NCBI GenBank assembly: GCA_015058625.1
Contig: SVCA01000001.1
Coordinates: 372,001 to 436,000, forward strand
DNA length: 64,000 nt
Reading direction: 5' to 3'
Origin: Pseudoselenomonas ruminantium
GTDB taxonomy: Bacteria > Bacillota > Negativicutes > Selenomonadales > Selenomonadaceae
Below the pieces are notes generated by a model. That model made no database searches. It was not told where the DNA came from and saw only the letters and a list, made by a program, of their open reading frames with translations. How positions within the stretch are numbered: the first letter of the stretch is position 1; each line of letters begins with the position of its first letter. The position numbers were made by a program, and so were the translations under genes. This document shows positions 28,029 to 36,203 of this stretch, one piece after another.

Positions 28029-28520
28029 TCATTTTGTAAATAAGACTTCTATCATTTCAGTTTTAAATTCATCTATTTTTTCTTGGCTTGAATAATAATA
28101 CCTCTCGAACTCATCCGGCCTAACTTTGCAAAAATGAATTTTAGCATCACAATACTCATCTAATGACACAATTAAAATAATACATATTTTTTCCAAGGGA
28201 AACTCTTTACGCAATCTCAGTCTAAGACAATCGGCCATCCGTCTGGCGACATACACTTTTTTCCCAAGATTTTTAGTCTTTATATATGCCTCCACATATA
28301 TTTCATTTTCATATAATTCAAAACCCGTTTTGTTTTCATATTCCTGGATGATATATTCCCACTCAAGATTTTTCGTTTCTATTTCATGCAGTAAAATGCA
28401 TCCGAAATCACTTTTAATTTTCAATTTCCAAAAAGATTTTTTTATCATCCTGGCTACATTCAACTCATCAATATACATCTTTCCTTTAATGTAATCGGCC
28501 ATTTTTTTATTAATCCACAC
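28029..28520 (-). CDS. AT-rich orphan protein of unknown function
   Basis: A 163-aa protein I do not recognise. It has no signal or membrane helix. It is Lys/Glu/Ile-rich with Cys residues scattered (GCILLHEIETKNLEWEYI, KVYVARRMADCLRLRLRKEF, ICIILIVSLDEYCDAKIHF). Base composition is far more AT-rich than the neighbours, which suggests recent acquisition. Start: GTG at 28520, preceded by AGAGG at 7 nt; an ATG 18 codons upstream (28574) has no ribosome site and runs close to the htpG terminator. It could be an orphan immunity or phage-derived protein, but no partner is adjacent. Confidence 0.6.
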   Translation of the reverse strand: MWINKKMADYIKGKMYIDELNVARMIKKSFWKLKIKSDFGCILLHEIETKNLEWEYIIQEYENKTGFELYENEIYVEAYIKTKNLGKKVYVARRMADCLRLRLRKEFPLEKICIILIVSLDEYCDAKIHFCKVRPDEFERYYYSSQEKIDEFKTEMIEVLFTK

Positions 28521-28584
28521 TTTATTTCCTCTTTCCGAATATTGCCCAGTTCGCTCTAATATCTTTGGTAGCATTTAATTTAAT

Positions 28585-28634
28585 AAAAAGATACTTTCAC
28601 CTGTACCTAGGATACGAGATGAAAGTATCTTTTT
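28585..28634 (-). terminator. Rho-independent terminator after htpG
   Basis: A perfect 15-bp stem (AAAAAGATACTTTCA with TGAAAGTATCTTTTT) and a 20-nt loop. On the minus strand it ends in TTTTTATT. It lies 30 nt after the htpG stop. Confidence 0.85.
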
Positions 28635-28664
28635 CAATAGGACTTCGGTCCTTTTTATATGAAC

Positions 28665-30629
28665 TTATTTTGCCATGAGCTTAGCTACCTTATTGGCGAA
28701 GTCCACCGGATTTTCCGGCAGGATGCCTTCGATAAGGAGTGCCTGGGTGTAGAGCAGGTCGCAGTAATCCTTGAAGTCAGCGCTTTCCTTGCCGCCATCA
28801 TGGAGGCTCTGCAGGCGCGTGAAGAGTTCATGGTGCGGGTTGATTTCGAGGATGCGTTTAGCCTTGAACATCGGATTGTTCATTTCAGCGAAGGTCTGTT
28901 CCATGGACAGGGACGGGCCAGCTTCGTCAGCTACGAGGCAGACAGCGCTGGATTTCAGACGGGCCGAAACTTTAACGTCAGCTACCTTTTCGCCCAAAGC
29001 TTCCTTGATGTCCTTCAAGAGGTCATCATTCTTCTTCTGAATGTCTTCCGTTTCCTTCTTGACTTCCTGGCTTTCGGCATCGTCAAGGTCGAGGTCGCCG
29101 CGGCTGATGGAATGGAAGCTCTTGCCCTCGTATTCACGCAGGGTTTCAATGCAGAATTCATCCACCGGGTCAAGCAGGTAAAGGACTTCGAGGCCCTTGT
29201 CGCGCAGGGTTTCCATCTGCGGCAGCTGTTCAATGGTTTCCTTATCCTTGGCCGTTGCATAGTAGATTTTCTTCTGGCTTTCCGGCATACGTTCCACGTA
29301 TTCCTTCAGCGTAACCAGCTTGCCTTCTTTGGAGCTCATAAAGAGCAGCAGGTCTTTAAGCTTGTCAATGGTGTCGCTGCCGGCATACATGCTGTTGTAA
29401 ACGCCAATCTTGAGAGATTTGCCGAATTCGTTCCAGAATTTTTCATAGTCCTCACGCTTGTTCTTAAGCTTGCGGGCCAGAGACTTGAGAATGTTCTTTT
29501 CCAGCGCCTTGCCGATAACCTTGAGTTCACGGCTCTGCTGCAAAAGTTCACGGGAGATATTGAGGGACAGGTCCGGAGAATCCACAAGGCCCTTCATAAA
29601 GCGCAGGTAATCCGGCAGCAGGTCCTTGCACTTGTCCATGATGAACACATGGCGGGAATAGAGCTGCAGCCCCGGTTCGTAGTCCGTATGATAGAGGTTG
29701 AACGGAGCGCGGGACGGAATGGCGAGCAGGGCCGTGTATTCCACAGAGCCTTCAGCCTTGGTATGGAATACTTCCATGGGCTTTTCCCATTCGTGGAACT
29801 GATTCTTGAAGAACTCGTCGTATTCTTCCTCTTTGATATCGGACTTATTCTTCGTCCAGAGCGGCTGCATGGAGTTCAGCGTACGGCATTCGATGGTCTT
29901 AACCTTCTCAGCGCCTTCGATTTCCTTGCCCTCATCATCTTTCGGCGTTTCTTCATGCTCGAAGTTCATCTTGATGGGGTAGCGCACATAGTCGCTGTAC
30001 TTCTTGACCAGACGTTCGAGCGTGTAGTTTTCCGTGAAGTCATTTTCGGCATCATCACCGAAGAATTCCTTGCCCAGGGTAATCGTGATGCTCGTGCCGC
30101 GCTTGTCACGGTCGCATTCTTCAATGCTGTAGGAACCGTCACCCGTGGATTCCCAACGAGTGCCTTCTTTTTCGCCGGCCTTGCGGGTTTCGATAACCAC
30201 CTTTTCTGCTACCATGAAGGCAGAGTAGAAACCTACACCGAACTGACCGATAAGTTCCTTGTCAGTATTGCCCTCAGCGCCTTCGCTAGCTTCTTTAGCC
30301 TTCTTGAGTTGTTCCATGAATGCCTTGGTGCCAGATTTAGCGATGGTACCGATATTTTCAATCACTTCCTGACGGCTCATGCCGATACCATTATCGCGAA
30401 TGGTCAAGGTATGGTTTTCCTTATCCGGTTCGAGGAAAATTTCGTAGCTGTCGTCCCCTTCAAGGATGTCGCGATTCGTCAGGCTGGCAAAATGCACTTT
30501 GTCAATCGCATCGGATGCGTTGGAGATAAGCTCCCGCAGGAAAATCTCGTGATTCGTGTAAATGGAATGAATCATGAGGTCTAACAGTTGTTTGGTTTCC
30601 GCTTGAAATTCATGGGTTTCTTTAGCCAT
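28665..30629 (-). CDS. htpG: Chaperone HtpG (Hsp90)
   Basis: Bacterial Hsp90 of 654 aa, longer than E. coli HtpG (624). The ATP-binding domain shows FLRELISNASDAIDKVHFASL, DNGIGMSRQEVIENIGTIAKSG and GQFGVGFYSAFMVAEKV. The middle and dimerisation domains follow. It folds or protects client proteins under stress. A perfect CIRCE operator (30674-30700) lies between its promoter and start, so it is expected to be controlled by HrcA. It is monocistronic with its own terminator. Confidence 0.97.
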   Translation of the reverse strand: MAKETHEFQAETKQLLDLMIHSIYTNHEIFLRELISNASDAIDKVHFASLTNRDILEGDDSYEIFLEPDKENHTLTIRDNGIGMSRQEVIENIGTIAKSGTKAFMEQLKKAKEASEGAEGNTDKELIGQFGVGFYSAFMVAEKVVIETRKAGEKEGTRWESTGDGSYSIEECDRDKRGTSITITLGKEFFGDDAENDFTENYTLERLVKKYSDYVRYPIKMNFEHEETPKDDEGKEIEGAEKVKTIECRTLNSMQPLWTKNKSDIKEEEYDEFFKNQFHEWEKPMEVFHTKAEGSVEYTALLAIPSRAPFNLYHTDYEPGLQLYSRHVFIMDKCKDLLPDYLRFMKGLVDSPDLSLNISRELLQQSRELKVIGKALEKNILKSLARKLKNKREDYEKFWNEFGKSLKIGVYNSMYAGSDTIDKLKDLLLFMSSKEGKLVTLKEYVERMPESQKKIYYATAKDKETIEQLPQMETLRDKGLEVLYLLDPVDEFCIETLREYEGKSFHSISRGDLDLDDAESQEVKKETEDIQKKNDDLLKDIKEALGEKVADVKVSARLKSSAVCLVADEAGPSLSMEQTFAEMNNPMFKAKRILEINPHHELFTRLQSLHDGGKESADFKDYCDLLYTQALLIEGILPENPVDFANKVAKLMAK

Positions 30630-30673
30630 GTGTTTACGCCTCTCTTTATATAAAATATTGAATTACCTAAGGT

Positions 30674-30700
30674 TTAGCACTCTTTTACTCGGAGTGCTAA
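30674..30700 (-). promoter_or_regulatory. CIRCE operator (HrcA binding site)
   Basis: TTAGCACTC-N9-GAGTGCTAA with no mismatch to the consensus, starting 12 nt downstream of the htpG -10 box. HrcA bound here would block transcription until heat stress. Confidence 0.95.
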
Positions 30701-30712
30701 CGTACATGGCTT

Positions 30713-30741
30713 AGTATACGCTAAAAACGGCAAAAAGTCAA
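30713..30741 (-). promoter_or_regulatory. Promoter of htpG
   Basis: Minus strand: -35 TTGACT (30736-30741), 17-bp spacer, -10 TATACT (30713-30718). CIRCE follows directly. Confidence 0.8.
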
Positions 30742-30764
30742 ATTTGTCATTTCGCACATAAAAA

Positions 30765-30816
30765 GCCAGGGAGCAGCTTTGACTTGTCAAAATTGACCAG
30801 TCAGCCGCCTCCTGGC
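30765..30816 (-). terminator. Hairpin after the flavodoxin gene, built on two palindrome units
   Basis: Outer arms GCCAGG/CCTGGC and an inner stem of about 11 pairs (TGACTTGTCAA with TTGACCAGTCA, one mismatch). The palindrome units are 30779-30790 and 30793-30804. It directly follows the flavodoxin stop and is followed on the minus strand by TTTTATG. Confidence 0.75.
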
Positions 30817-30821
30817 GTCAA

Positions 30822-31391
30822 TCAGCCTTCCTTCTGCAGGGCCGCCAATTTGGCGGCCTGCTTGGCTAGAAACTTTTTCTTCAATTCCAGTTTGCGCTCC
30901 ATGCGGGTTACCAAATCCCGGGCGTCTGCCAAATCCTGTTCATCGGGATGGCTGGCGGCCTGCTGCCAGCGTTTCTGACTTTCAGCACCACCATGCGGAT
31001 CATCCGCCCCGGCATGTTTGCGCTTTTCCAGCAAGGCCGGATTGATTTTTCCCTGACAGCCGAAAGTGCCGAGAATCTCACAGCCCGGCCCGAGGTTATA
31101 CCCGGCCCGAGCAAAAGAGGTAATGGCATGTTCACTGGTTGGTTCCGCACCGTGGGTCTGGAAGAAGACCACTTTGCTGTCCTGAACCTTGGCCAGATAC
31201 TTCAACGTCAAAGGGTCCGGCTGCCCCAGCCGCAGCCAGTAACCAATGGCCACGATATCGTAGGCTGACAAGTCAACAGGAGCATCCTGCACCCGAAAGA
31301 TATCCGCTTCCTCTGCCGCTCCGGCAATAGCCTCCGCCACCATCTTCGTATTGCCTGTCACCGAGGAATAAATCACTGCCCATTTACTCAT
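30822..31391 (-). CDS. Flavodoxin-family protein
   Basis: FMN-binding electron carrier-like protein of 189 aa. Residues 1-150 form a flavodoxin fold: the phosphate-binding loop is SSVTGNTKMVAEAI near the N terminus, then DIVAIGYWLRLGQPD and FFQTHGAEP. The C-terminal 60 residues are a charged helical extension (RMERKLELKKKFLAKQAAKL) not present in short flavodoxins. The start at 31391 follows GGAGG. A palindrome unit (31265-31276) lies in the gene, encoding VDLSA. The partner is unknown. Confidence 0.85.
   Translation of the reverse strand: MSKWAVIYSSVTGNTKMVAEAIAGAAEEADIFRVQDAPVDLSAYDIVAIGYWLRLGQPDPLTLKYLAKVQDSKVVFFQTHGAEPTSEHAITSFARAGYNLGPGCEILGTFGCQGKINPALLEKRKHAGADDPHGGAESQKRWQQAASHPDEQDLADARDLVTRMERKLELKKKFLAKQAAKLAALQKEG
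31265..31276. repeat. TTGACNNGTCAG palindrome unit inside the flavodoxin gene
   Basis: Plus-strand CTGACAAGTCAA, one mismatch from the consensus, in coding sequence. Confidence 0.6.
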
Positions 31392-31521
31392 AAATACCGC
31401 CTCCAAAAATTTATTCCCGCTTATTGTAACAGAATTCTACGGGCTCAGCTGTAATCATTGTTACAAGAATAAGTCGTGAAAATGCAGTTTGTTAGTGCGT
31501 AGTAAAGGTATCTTGTTCATA

Positions 31522-31734
31522 CGTAGTTTGGGGCCGGACGGGGGAGTAATTTTTCTGTTTTCCGCTAAACGACCCCTTCATAAAGTGGAGCTGTCCAGTT
31601 ACTCGCGCCGGGCAGGCCAACGGCGCTCCTTTCAGCGTATTTGCTTAGCAAGGAACTACATGGGGCCGGCCTTCACTTCGTTCAGGCAATCGCTCCCTAC
31701 AGAAAAATCACTCCCCCGTCCGACCCAAGCTACG
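31522..31734 (+). repeat. Imperfect-palindrome element A (about 210 bp)
   Basis: Terminal arms of about 35 bp (31522-31557 and 31700-31734) are almost perfectly complementary; the left arm includes GGACGGGGGAGTAATTTTT. The interior has AGTTACTCGCGCCGGGCAG (31597-31615) and CACTTCGTTCAGGCAATCGC (from 31674). It contains no supported gene. It is related to element B in inverted orientation. Confidence 0.75.
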
Positions 31735-31834
31735 GCCTATACTATTGCCACGAACTCTTTGCTCCCGTTACAAAAACATCGATGTACTTGCTGCTTGTCA
31801 CCGCGAAAATATCGTCTTATACGAACATCGCTTA

Positions 31835-32029
31835 GGGTGGAGGTGGTGATGCTTTTCGCCGTGGAACGACTGTCCGAACGCAGTGAGGACTGGCCCACAA
31901 ACGGCAGAGACTAAATACTGCGCTGAACACACGCGCCGCCGGTCTTGCCCGGCGCAGGTAACTAAAAAGTCCATACATTTACTTGTGGGTCATTCAGTGC
32001 AACGGCGAAAAGTATTACCACCTCCGCCC
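31835..32029 (-). repeat. Imperfect-palindrome element B (about 195 bp), inverted relative to A
   Basis: Arms 31835-31862 and 32002-32029: 28 bp with three differences that are all compatible with G-U pairing. On the minus strand it carries AGTTACCTGCGCCGGGCAAG (31944-31963) and CACTGCGTTCGGACAGTCG (31867-31885), matching the two interior motifs of element A in the same order. The rest of the 31392-32098 gap shows no gene. Confidence 0.75.
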
Positions 32030-32098
32030 CCACTGAGCTGTAACAAAAAATTTCAGCACGAACTGACAATATACGAAGGGCTTTCCCTCTTTGTTTTC

Positions 32099-32776
32099 TT
32101 AAGAATGAACCGGCATCATTTTTTCCACCAATCGCTTGACGGGCAATACTTTCAAAATCAGACAGCAGATGGCAAATTCCGTCAGCAGGAAGGAACCGTT
32201 TAAGGTCAGGGAGTACCACACGGGACTCATGCCCTCGGGCGCATAACTGCCGAAGAACACCACACCGGAAATGAAATGGCACAGGAACCGCCCGCCGAAG
32301 GCCAGCGCCGTTCCCCCATACAGATGATTGCGGCAAAGCCCTGCCAGCCCCATGGCCATAAAGGGCAGGGGATAATCAAAAAGCACCTGCACCGGATGGA
32401 GGATAAAGGGGTCCTGTATGATGTTAATCATGCCATAGACAAAACCTGCCAACACCCCCGTGCCCACACCAAAGCGATAGGCAATCAGAATCAACGGTAG
32501 CATTGCGCCCGCCGTCACACTCCCTCCCTGCGGGAGATGAAAGATATGCAGCTGGTGCAGAACCACCGCCAGCGCTAGCAGCAGCGCCGAAGTAACCATC
32601 GTGTGCGTGTCAAAGGACTCATGACGGACACGCATAAGACCAATGGCCAGTATTAATACGCCCAGCAATGCTAAGAGCACCACTGGCTGTGCAACAATTT
32701 CCAACAAAACTTTTCCCTGCCTTCCCCAATCATATATAAGAAACAGCTGCGTCCCATCCAGGACAAGCTGCCCCAT
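32099..32776 (-). CDS. thiT: Thiamine-specific ECF transporter S component
   Basis: Membrane substrate-binding subunit for thiamine uptake; it works with the general ECF ATPases and T subunit, which are not in the window. The 225-aa protein has one extra N-terminal helix (about 20-45) before the ThiT core. Core signatures: LPQGGSVTAGAMLPLIL, FGVGTGVLAGFVYGMINIIQ and HPVQVLFDYPLPFMAMGLAG. The start is weakly supported: ATG 32776 or TTG 32785, neither with a clear ribosome site. I looked for a TPP riboswitch upstream and saw none. Confidence 0.85.
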   Translation of the reverse strand: MGQLVLDGTQLFLIYDWGRQGKVLLEIVAQPVVLLALLGVLILAIGLMRVRHESFDTHTMVTSALLLALAVVLHQLHIFHLPQGGSVTAGAMLPLILIAYRFGVGTGVLAGFVYGMINIIQDPFILHPVQVLFDYPLPFMAMGLAGLCRNHLYGGTALAFGGRFLCHFISGVVFFGSYAPEGMSPVWYSLTLNGSFLLTEFAICCLILKVLPVKRLVEKMMPVHS

Positions 32777-32868
32777 CAATATCAATATAATACATACATT
32801 TATGATTATAAACCACTCACCGTTATTTTTCTACCGCAATCTCAACAAAACCTTTGACCAAAGGCATC

Positions 32869-32897
32869 TTGCTCCTGGCGGGCAAACATGCTATAAT
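32869..32897 (+). promoter_or_regulatory. Promoter of the GH114-type gene
   Basis: -35 TTGCTC (32869-32874), 17-bp spacer, -10 TATAAT (32892-32897); AAGGAAAGG then precedes the ATG at 32937. Confidence 0.72.
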
Positions 32898-32936
32898 TGC
32901 TCATCACTAAAATATCATCAAGGAAAGGCAATCACG

Positions 32937-33935
32937 ATGAACAATAACCAGACCTGGTGGCAGCGTTTATTTTTAGGACTCGGAATCCTGGCTGCCAGTA
33001 CAGCAACCCTGTCGGGCAGCGAAGCCTCTGCTCCCGCCCGCTATGACACCGCCATGGTAGGGCTTCTGGGGGAACTCCACGACTACGCGCACAGACACAA
33101 TCCCCGGTTCCAGCTGCTGGCCAATGGCGGCTCCTCCTTATATCTGCCCATCGATGGCAATACGCCTGCCAATGTCGGCAAGATGCTGCAGGTTGTGGAT
33201 GGACAGTTGGCAGAATCCGTCCATTATGGCTTTGACATGAAAGATGGCGAGAAGACGCCTCCCGAGGAAAAAGAATTTTTCCTGCAAACCTTGGATGCCG
33301 CCAAAGCAGGCGGCCTGCCCATATTCGTGCTGGACTATGTAAAAGACGCTCGTCAGGCGGCAGATGCTGCGCAGCAATGCCTAACCAAGGGCTACATTCC
33401 GCTGGCCACCCCCTATCGGGATTTAGACCAACTGCCCCCGTACCCATCTACCAACATAAATACGGCAGATGTTACCCGGCTGCAGGATGTCAAAAATTAT
33501 TTGATTCTCCTCAATCCCGGTAAATTTTCTTCCCGCGAAGAATACCTTGCCCAGCTGCAAGCGACCAACTACGATATGCTGATTATTGACCTCTACGCCG
33601 GCGATACTCTGCTGACCGCTGGCGAGGTGGAAAAACTGAAGCACAAAGCCCAAGGCGGGCGCCGCCTGGTGCTGGCCTATATGAGCGTCGGCGAAGCGGA
33701 AACCTATCGTCACTACTGGCAGTCGGAATGGAAAAAGAAACGGCCCCAGTGGCTGGATGCCCCCAACGATGACTGGCAGGACAACTACCGCGTAAAATTT
33801 TGGATGCCGGAGTGGAAACACCTGCTCTATGGCAATTCTAACGCCTATCTGGATGAAATTTTGGCCGCCGGCTTTGACGGCGCTTTTCTCGATGTCATTG
33901 ATGTCTACCAGTATTTCCAAAATGAAAACGAATAA
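32937..33935 (+). CDS. Exported GH114-type endo-alpha-1,4-polygalactosaminidase-like hydrolase
   Basis: Exported glycoside hydrolase of 332 aa. The signal peptide (residues 1-30) ends around SGSEASAPA. The rest reads as one TIM barrel of the GH114/TM1410 group, related to the hydrolase part of Pseudomonas PelA (GH166): YDMLIIDLYAG, LVLAYMSVGEAETYRHYW, then FWMPEWK and AYLDEILAAGFDGAFLDVID. Known GH114 enzymes cut alpha-1,4-galactosamine polymers, and Pel is made of partly deacetylated GalNAc. The start at 32937 has its own promoter and AAGGAAAGG. It faces the pel operon tail to tail across a shared terminator, so a role in trimming or releasing the polymer is a strong inference. Confidence 0.82.
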   Translation: MNNNQTWWQRLFLGLGILAASTATLSGSEASAPARYDTAMVGLLGELHDYAHRHNPRFQLLANGGSSLYLPIDGNTPANVGKMLQVVDGQLAESVHYGFDMKDGEKTPPEEKEFFLQTLDAAKAGGLPIFVLDYVKDARQAADAAQQCLTKGYIPLATPYRDLDQLPPYPSTNINTADVTRLQDVKNYLILLNPGKFSSREEYLAQLQATNYDMLIIDLYAGDTLLTAGEVEKLKHKAQGGRRLVLAYMSVGEAETYRHYWQSEWKKKRPQWLDAPNDDWQDNYRVKFWMPEWKHLLYGNSNAYLDEILAAGFDGAFLDVIDVYQYFQNENE

Positions 33936-33978
33936 AAATAATCCCCTTGGGACTTCTGCCGCCAAGGGGATTATTTTT
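33934..33978. terminator. Bidirectional terminator between GH114-type gene and pel operon
   Basis: A perfect 17-bp stem (AAAAATAATCCCCTTGG with its complement) around an 11-nt loop, with A/T runs on both sides. Confidence 0.9.
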
Positions 33979-33986
33979 ACAGTCAC

Positions 33987-36203
33987 TTAAAAGGATTGAT
34001 TCCACATCAGGCTCATCTTCCAACCCTGGTATGAATCTGTCGCACTGCCTTGGATATAATAGCGTTCGACTTTGGCCCGCAGTTCCGAGGTATCATCGAT
34101 ACGATACGCATAGCCAAGCGTCAGCGCATACAAATGACGATTTCCCCGCCAGGTATTCGTGCGCCAATTATAGCTTTGTCCGTAGCTTCCGCCACCGTTA
34201 AGGAGTACATAGCCCCGCTGCTTTTTATCAAACTGATGGGTTAACCCCCAACCGCCATAATAGCGATAGATGTCCTCGACATCACCCGCCTGATAATTTC
34301 CCCAAAGGTAATACTGCCAGGAATTGCGCTCGTCGATATCCTGACTGCCGTAAAGCTGCAAAGTCCAATCCTCACCATCTTCAAAACGCCCGCTGCTATA
34401 TCGGTTGCGATAATAAGCGCTGACGGCATTCACATGGATAAGTTTCGCCGAAAACTGCTGCTGCTCGCCGATATGACGGTATTCGATTTCCTGCTGGAAC
34501 TTATTGCGGGGAGATATTTCCATGGCAACATCCGAGTCATAAATTCCTGCATCTGTATCTTCATATTCTATCCGATAACTGTAATCCCGTCTAATCGTGT
34601 AGCTCAACCTGCCTGTCAGGCTGTCTCTTTCCGTAATTCTATGAGTTGCCTCAATTTCCGGCGTAAACTGCCAGCCTTCACTGAAGGAGCTGAAGGCCGC
34701 CAAATTATCCGCCATCATGGCATTTTGATGCGCATTTTGCTCCCCTGTCGGCGCGTTGACGGTCAGCTTATAATGCACATCATTGATTTTATGGTCATTT
34801 TTATAGGTCATTCCCAGCTGCGTATCCGTCCAGCCACTGACGCGGCCATGCGGAAGGCCAGTATCGGAAACCAGCCAGCCAGTAGACAGGGAAACATCCC
34901 ATTTTTTCTCCGTCGCATAAAATTCAACAGGCTGATACAGCTGGTATCCACGGGGCAAACCGGCCCCGTGCCAGGTATAATATTCAAAGCCGGTGCTAAG
35001 CCCCTTGCCTTCCCCAAAGTGTGCCAAATCATAATCGGCTTTTGTCTTCCAGTTTTGGGTTTCTGTTAAATTATTTTCCGCAGTTGCAACACCGCGTATG
35101 GCTTCCTCATGCCAGTTTTCAGCCTCCGTTACATCATTGGTACTTTCCTTCACATCAATTTCTGCTTCGGCCTGTTCTGCCGTTAAATCCCGCACCAGTT
35201 CCCGGGCATCCTGTTCGGCATCTTCGGCAGCCATACGGGCATCCTGCAGGTCATCGAGCTGGCTGTTCAGTGCATCCAGCAGGGCCTCGGCATCATCCAC
35301 CTCCGCATCCAGAGATTCCAGCTGCTTTTCATAGGCCTCCCATTGAGCTTCTTCCGCCTGCCGCTCCGGCGCAGCTGCCTGTGCCCCATTCACCATGGCC
35401 ATAACATCGTTCAGCCGGTTTTGTGCATAGCCCACGCTTTCCCAAGCCTGACGGATACGTTCTTCTAATCCATCGCTTTCCGTCCGCAGATGCCCCAGTT
35501 CCCTACCGAGTCGTTCATAGGCTGCCTGTGTGCTGTTGCGGCGGGCCTGCACTTCTGCCACGGCCCCCTCCTGTGCCCATACCTGCGGGGCAAAATCTGC
35601 CACCGCCTGTTGGGCGGCAATGGCCTCCCGGGTGCGCTGGGCACTTTCCAGCTGGGCATTTGCCAATTCCTGGGCCACACGCTGCAGATTCAGACTGGCC
35701 TTCTCCAAATTCTGCTGTGCTTCCAGAAGGGCACGGGCCGCATTTTCCTTGTCTTCTTTTGCCTGCTGCAAATCGGCTTTGGCCTCCAGCAAAGCCTGGG
35801 CAGCTTCTGCAGCATTCTGCTGTGCCTCCTTAAAATCCCGTATTCTGTCCCTGTCATTGCGCAGGGATTCAAAAGCCGCCGGAACTTCATTCATGGCATT
35901 GCTGATACCTGCCGCTTCCCCGGCCATGGGCGGCAATAAAGCCAACGCGCTGATGGAAGCTGCTTTCGCGGTCTGGCGCAGGACCGCCTCCTCCCGCATC
36001 TTCCGCTTACGGCTGCGAGTCATGCGCATTTGCTGCAGAACAAATCTTTTGAGGCGGGGTTCTTCCCCCACTTGCGCCTTAGCCAATCTTTTACGGCGCT
36101 TGCGGCTCATGCGAAAGGCCACTGCGCCCCACCGCTTCCGGCCCTCCTCTTCCATCTGAGCAGCTTCTGCCAGCCGCTGTCTTGCCCTACGGCTTGTTCT
36201 CAT
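33987..36203 (-). CDS. Coiled-coil outer-membrane beta-barrel protein at the end of the pel operon (candidate Pel export porin)
   Basis: A 738-aa protein of four parts. (1) Residues 2-80 carry three basic repeats spaced 29 residues apart, e.g. RMSRKRRKRLAKAQ and RMTRSRKRKMREEA. (2) Residues 80-99 are a signal-like segment (ASISALALLPPMAGEAAG). (3) Residues about 105-395 are a long Ala/Gln/Glu coiled coil. (4) Residues about 405-738 are strand-rich and end KMSLMWNQSF with a terminal Phe, the usual signal for outer-membrane barrel insertion. The gene overlaps pelG by 17 nt and has AAGGAG, so it belongs to the operon. Pseudomonas uses PelB (TPR helices plus barrel) for export; this protein has the same plan, helical periplasmic part plus C-terminal barrel, but no visible TPR. 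Function as the Pel porin is inference. Confidence 0.75.
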   Translation of the reverse strand: MRTSRRARQRLAEAAQMEEEGRKRWGAVAFRMSRKRRKRLAKAQVGEEPRLKRFVLQQMRMTRSRKRKMREEAVLRQTAKAASISALALLPPMAGEAAGISNAMNEVPAAFESLRNDRDRIRDFKEAQQNAAEAAQALLEAKADLQQAKEDKENAARALLEAQQNLEKASLNLQRVAQELANAQLESAQRTREAIAAQQAVADFAPQVWAQEGAVAEVQARRNSTQAAYERLGRELGHLRTESDGLEERIRQAWESVGYAQNRLNDVMAMVNGAQAAAPERQAEEAQWEAYEKQLESLDAEVDDAEALLDALNSQLDDLQDARMAAEDAEQDARELVRDLTAEQAEAEIDVKESTNDVTEAENWHEEAIRGVATAENNLTETQNWKTKADYDLAHFGEGKGLSTGFEYYTWHGAGLPRGYQLYQPVEFYATEKKWDVSLSTGWLVSDTGLPHGRVSGWTDTQLGMTYKNDHKINDVHYKLTVNAPTGEQNAHQNAMMADNLAAFSSFSEGWQFTPEIEATHRITERDSLTGRLSYTIRRDYSYRIEYEDTDAGIYDSDVAMEISPRNKFQQEIEYRHIGEQQQFSAKLIHVNAVSAYYRNRYSSGRFEDGEDWTLQLYGSQDIDERNSWQYYLWGNYQAGDVEDIYRYYGGWGLTHQFDKKQRGYVLLNGGGSYGQSYNWRTNTWRGNRHLYALTLGYAYRIDDTSELRAKVERYYIQGSATDSYQGWKMSLMWNQSF

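Noticed and set aside
28659..30584. A 641-codon open frame antisense to htpG
   Set aside because: It mirrors the codon phase of htpG, has no ribosome site and its translation has no recognisable domain. Similar long antisense frames over leuS (7071-8387), pncB (4340-5869), serA (53193-54842) and rny (22453-23994) were dropped for the same reason.
31489..32203. Plus-strand open frames of 106-141 codons in the gap between the flavodoxin and thiT genes
   Set aside because: They run through the complementary arms of the repeat elements, lack ribosome sites and have biased, implausible protein composition.
32777..32868. Possible TPP riboswitch before thiT
   Set aside because: The leader is short and AT-rich and lacks the CUGAGA-type thi-box.
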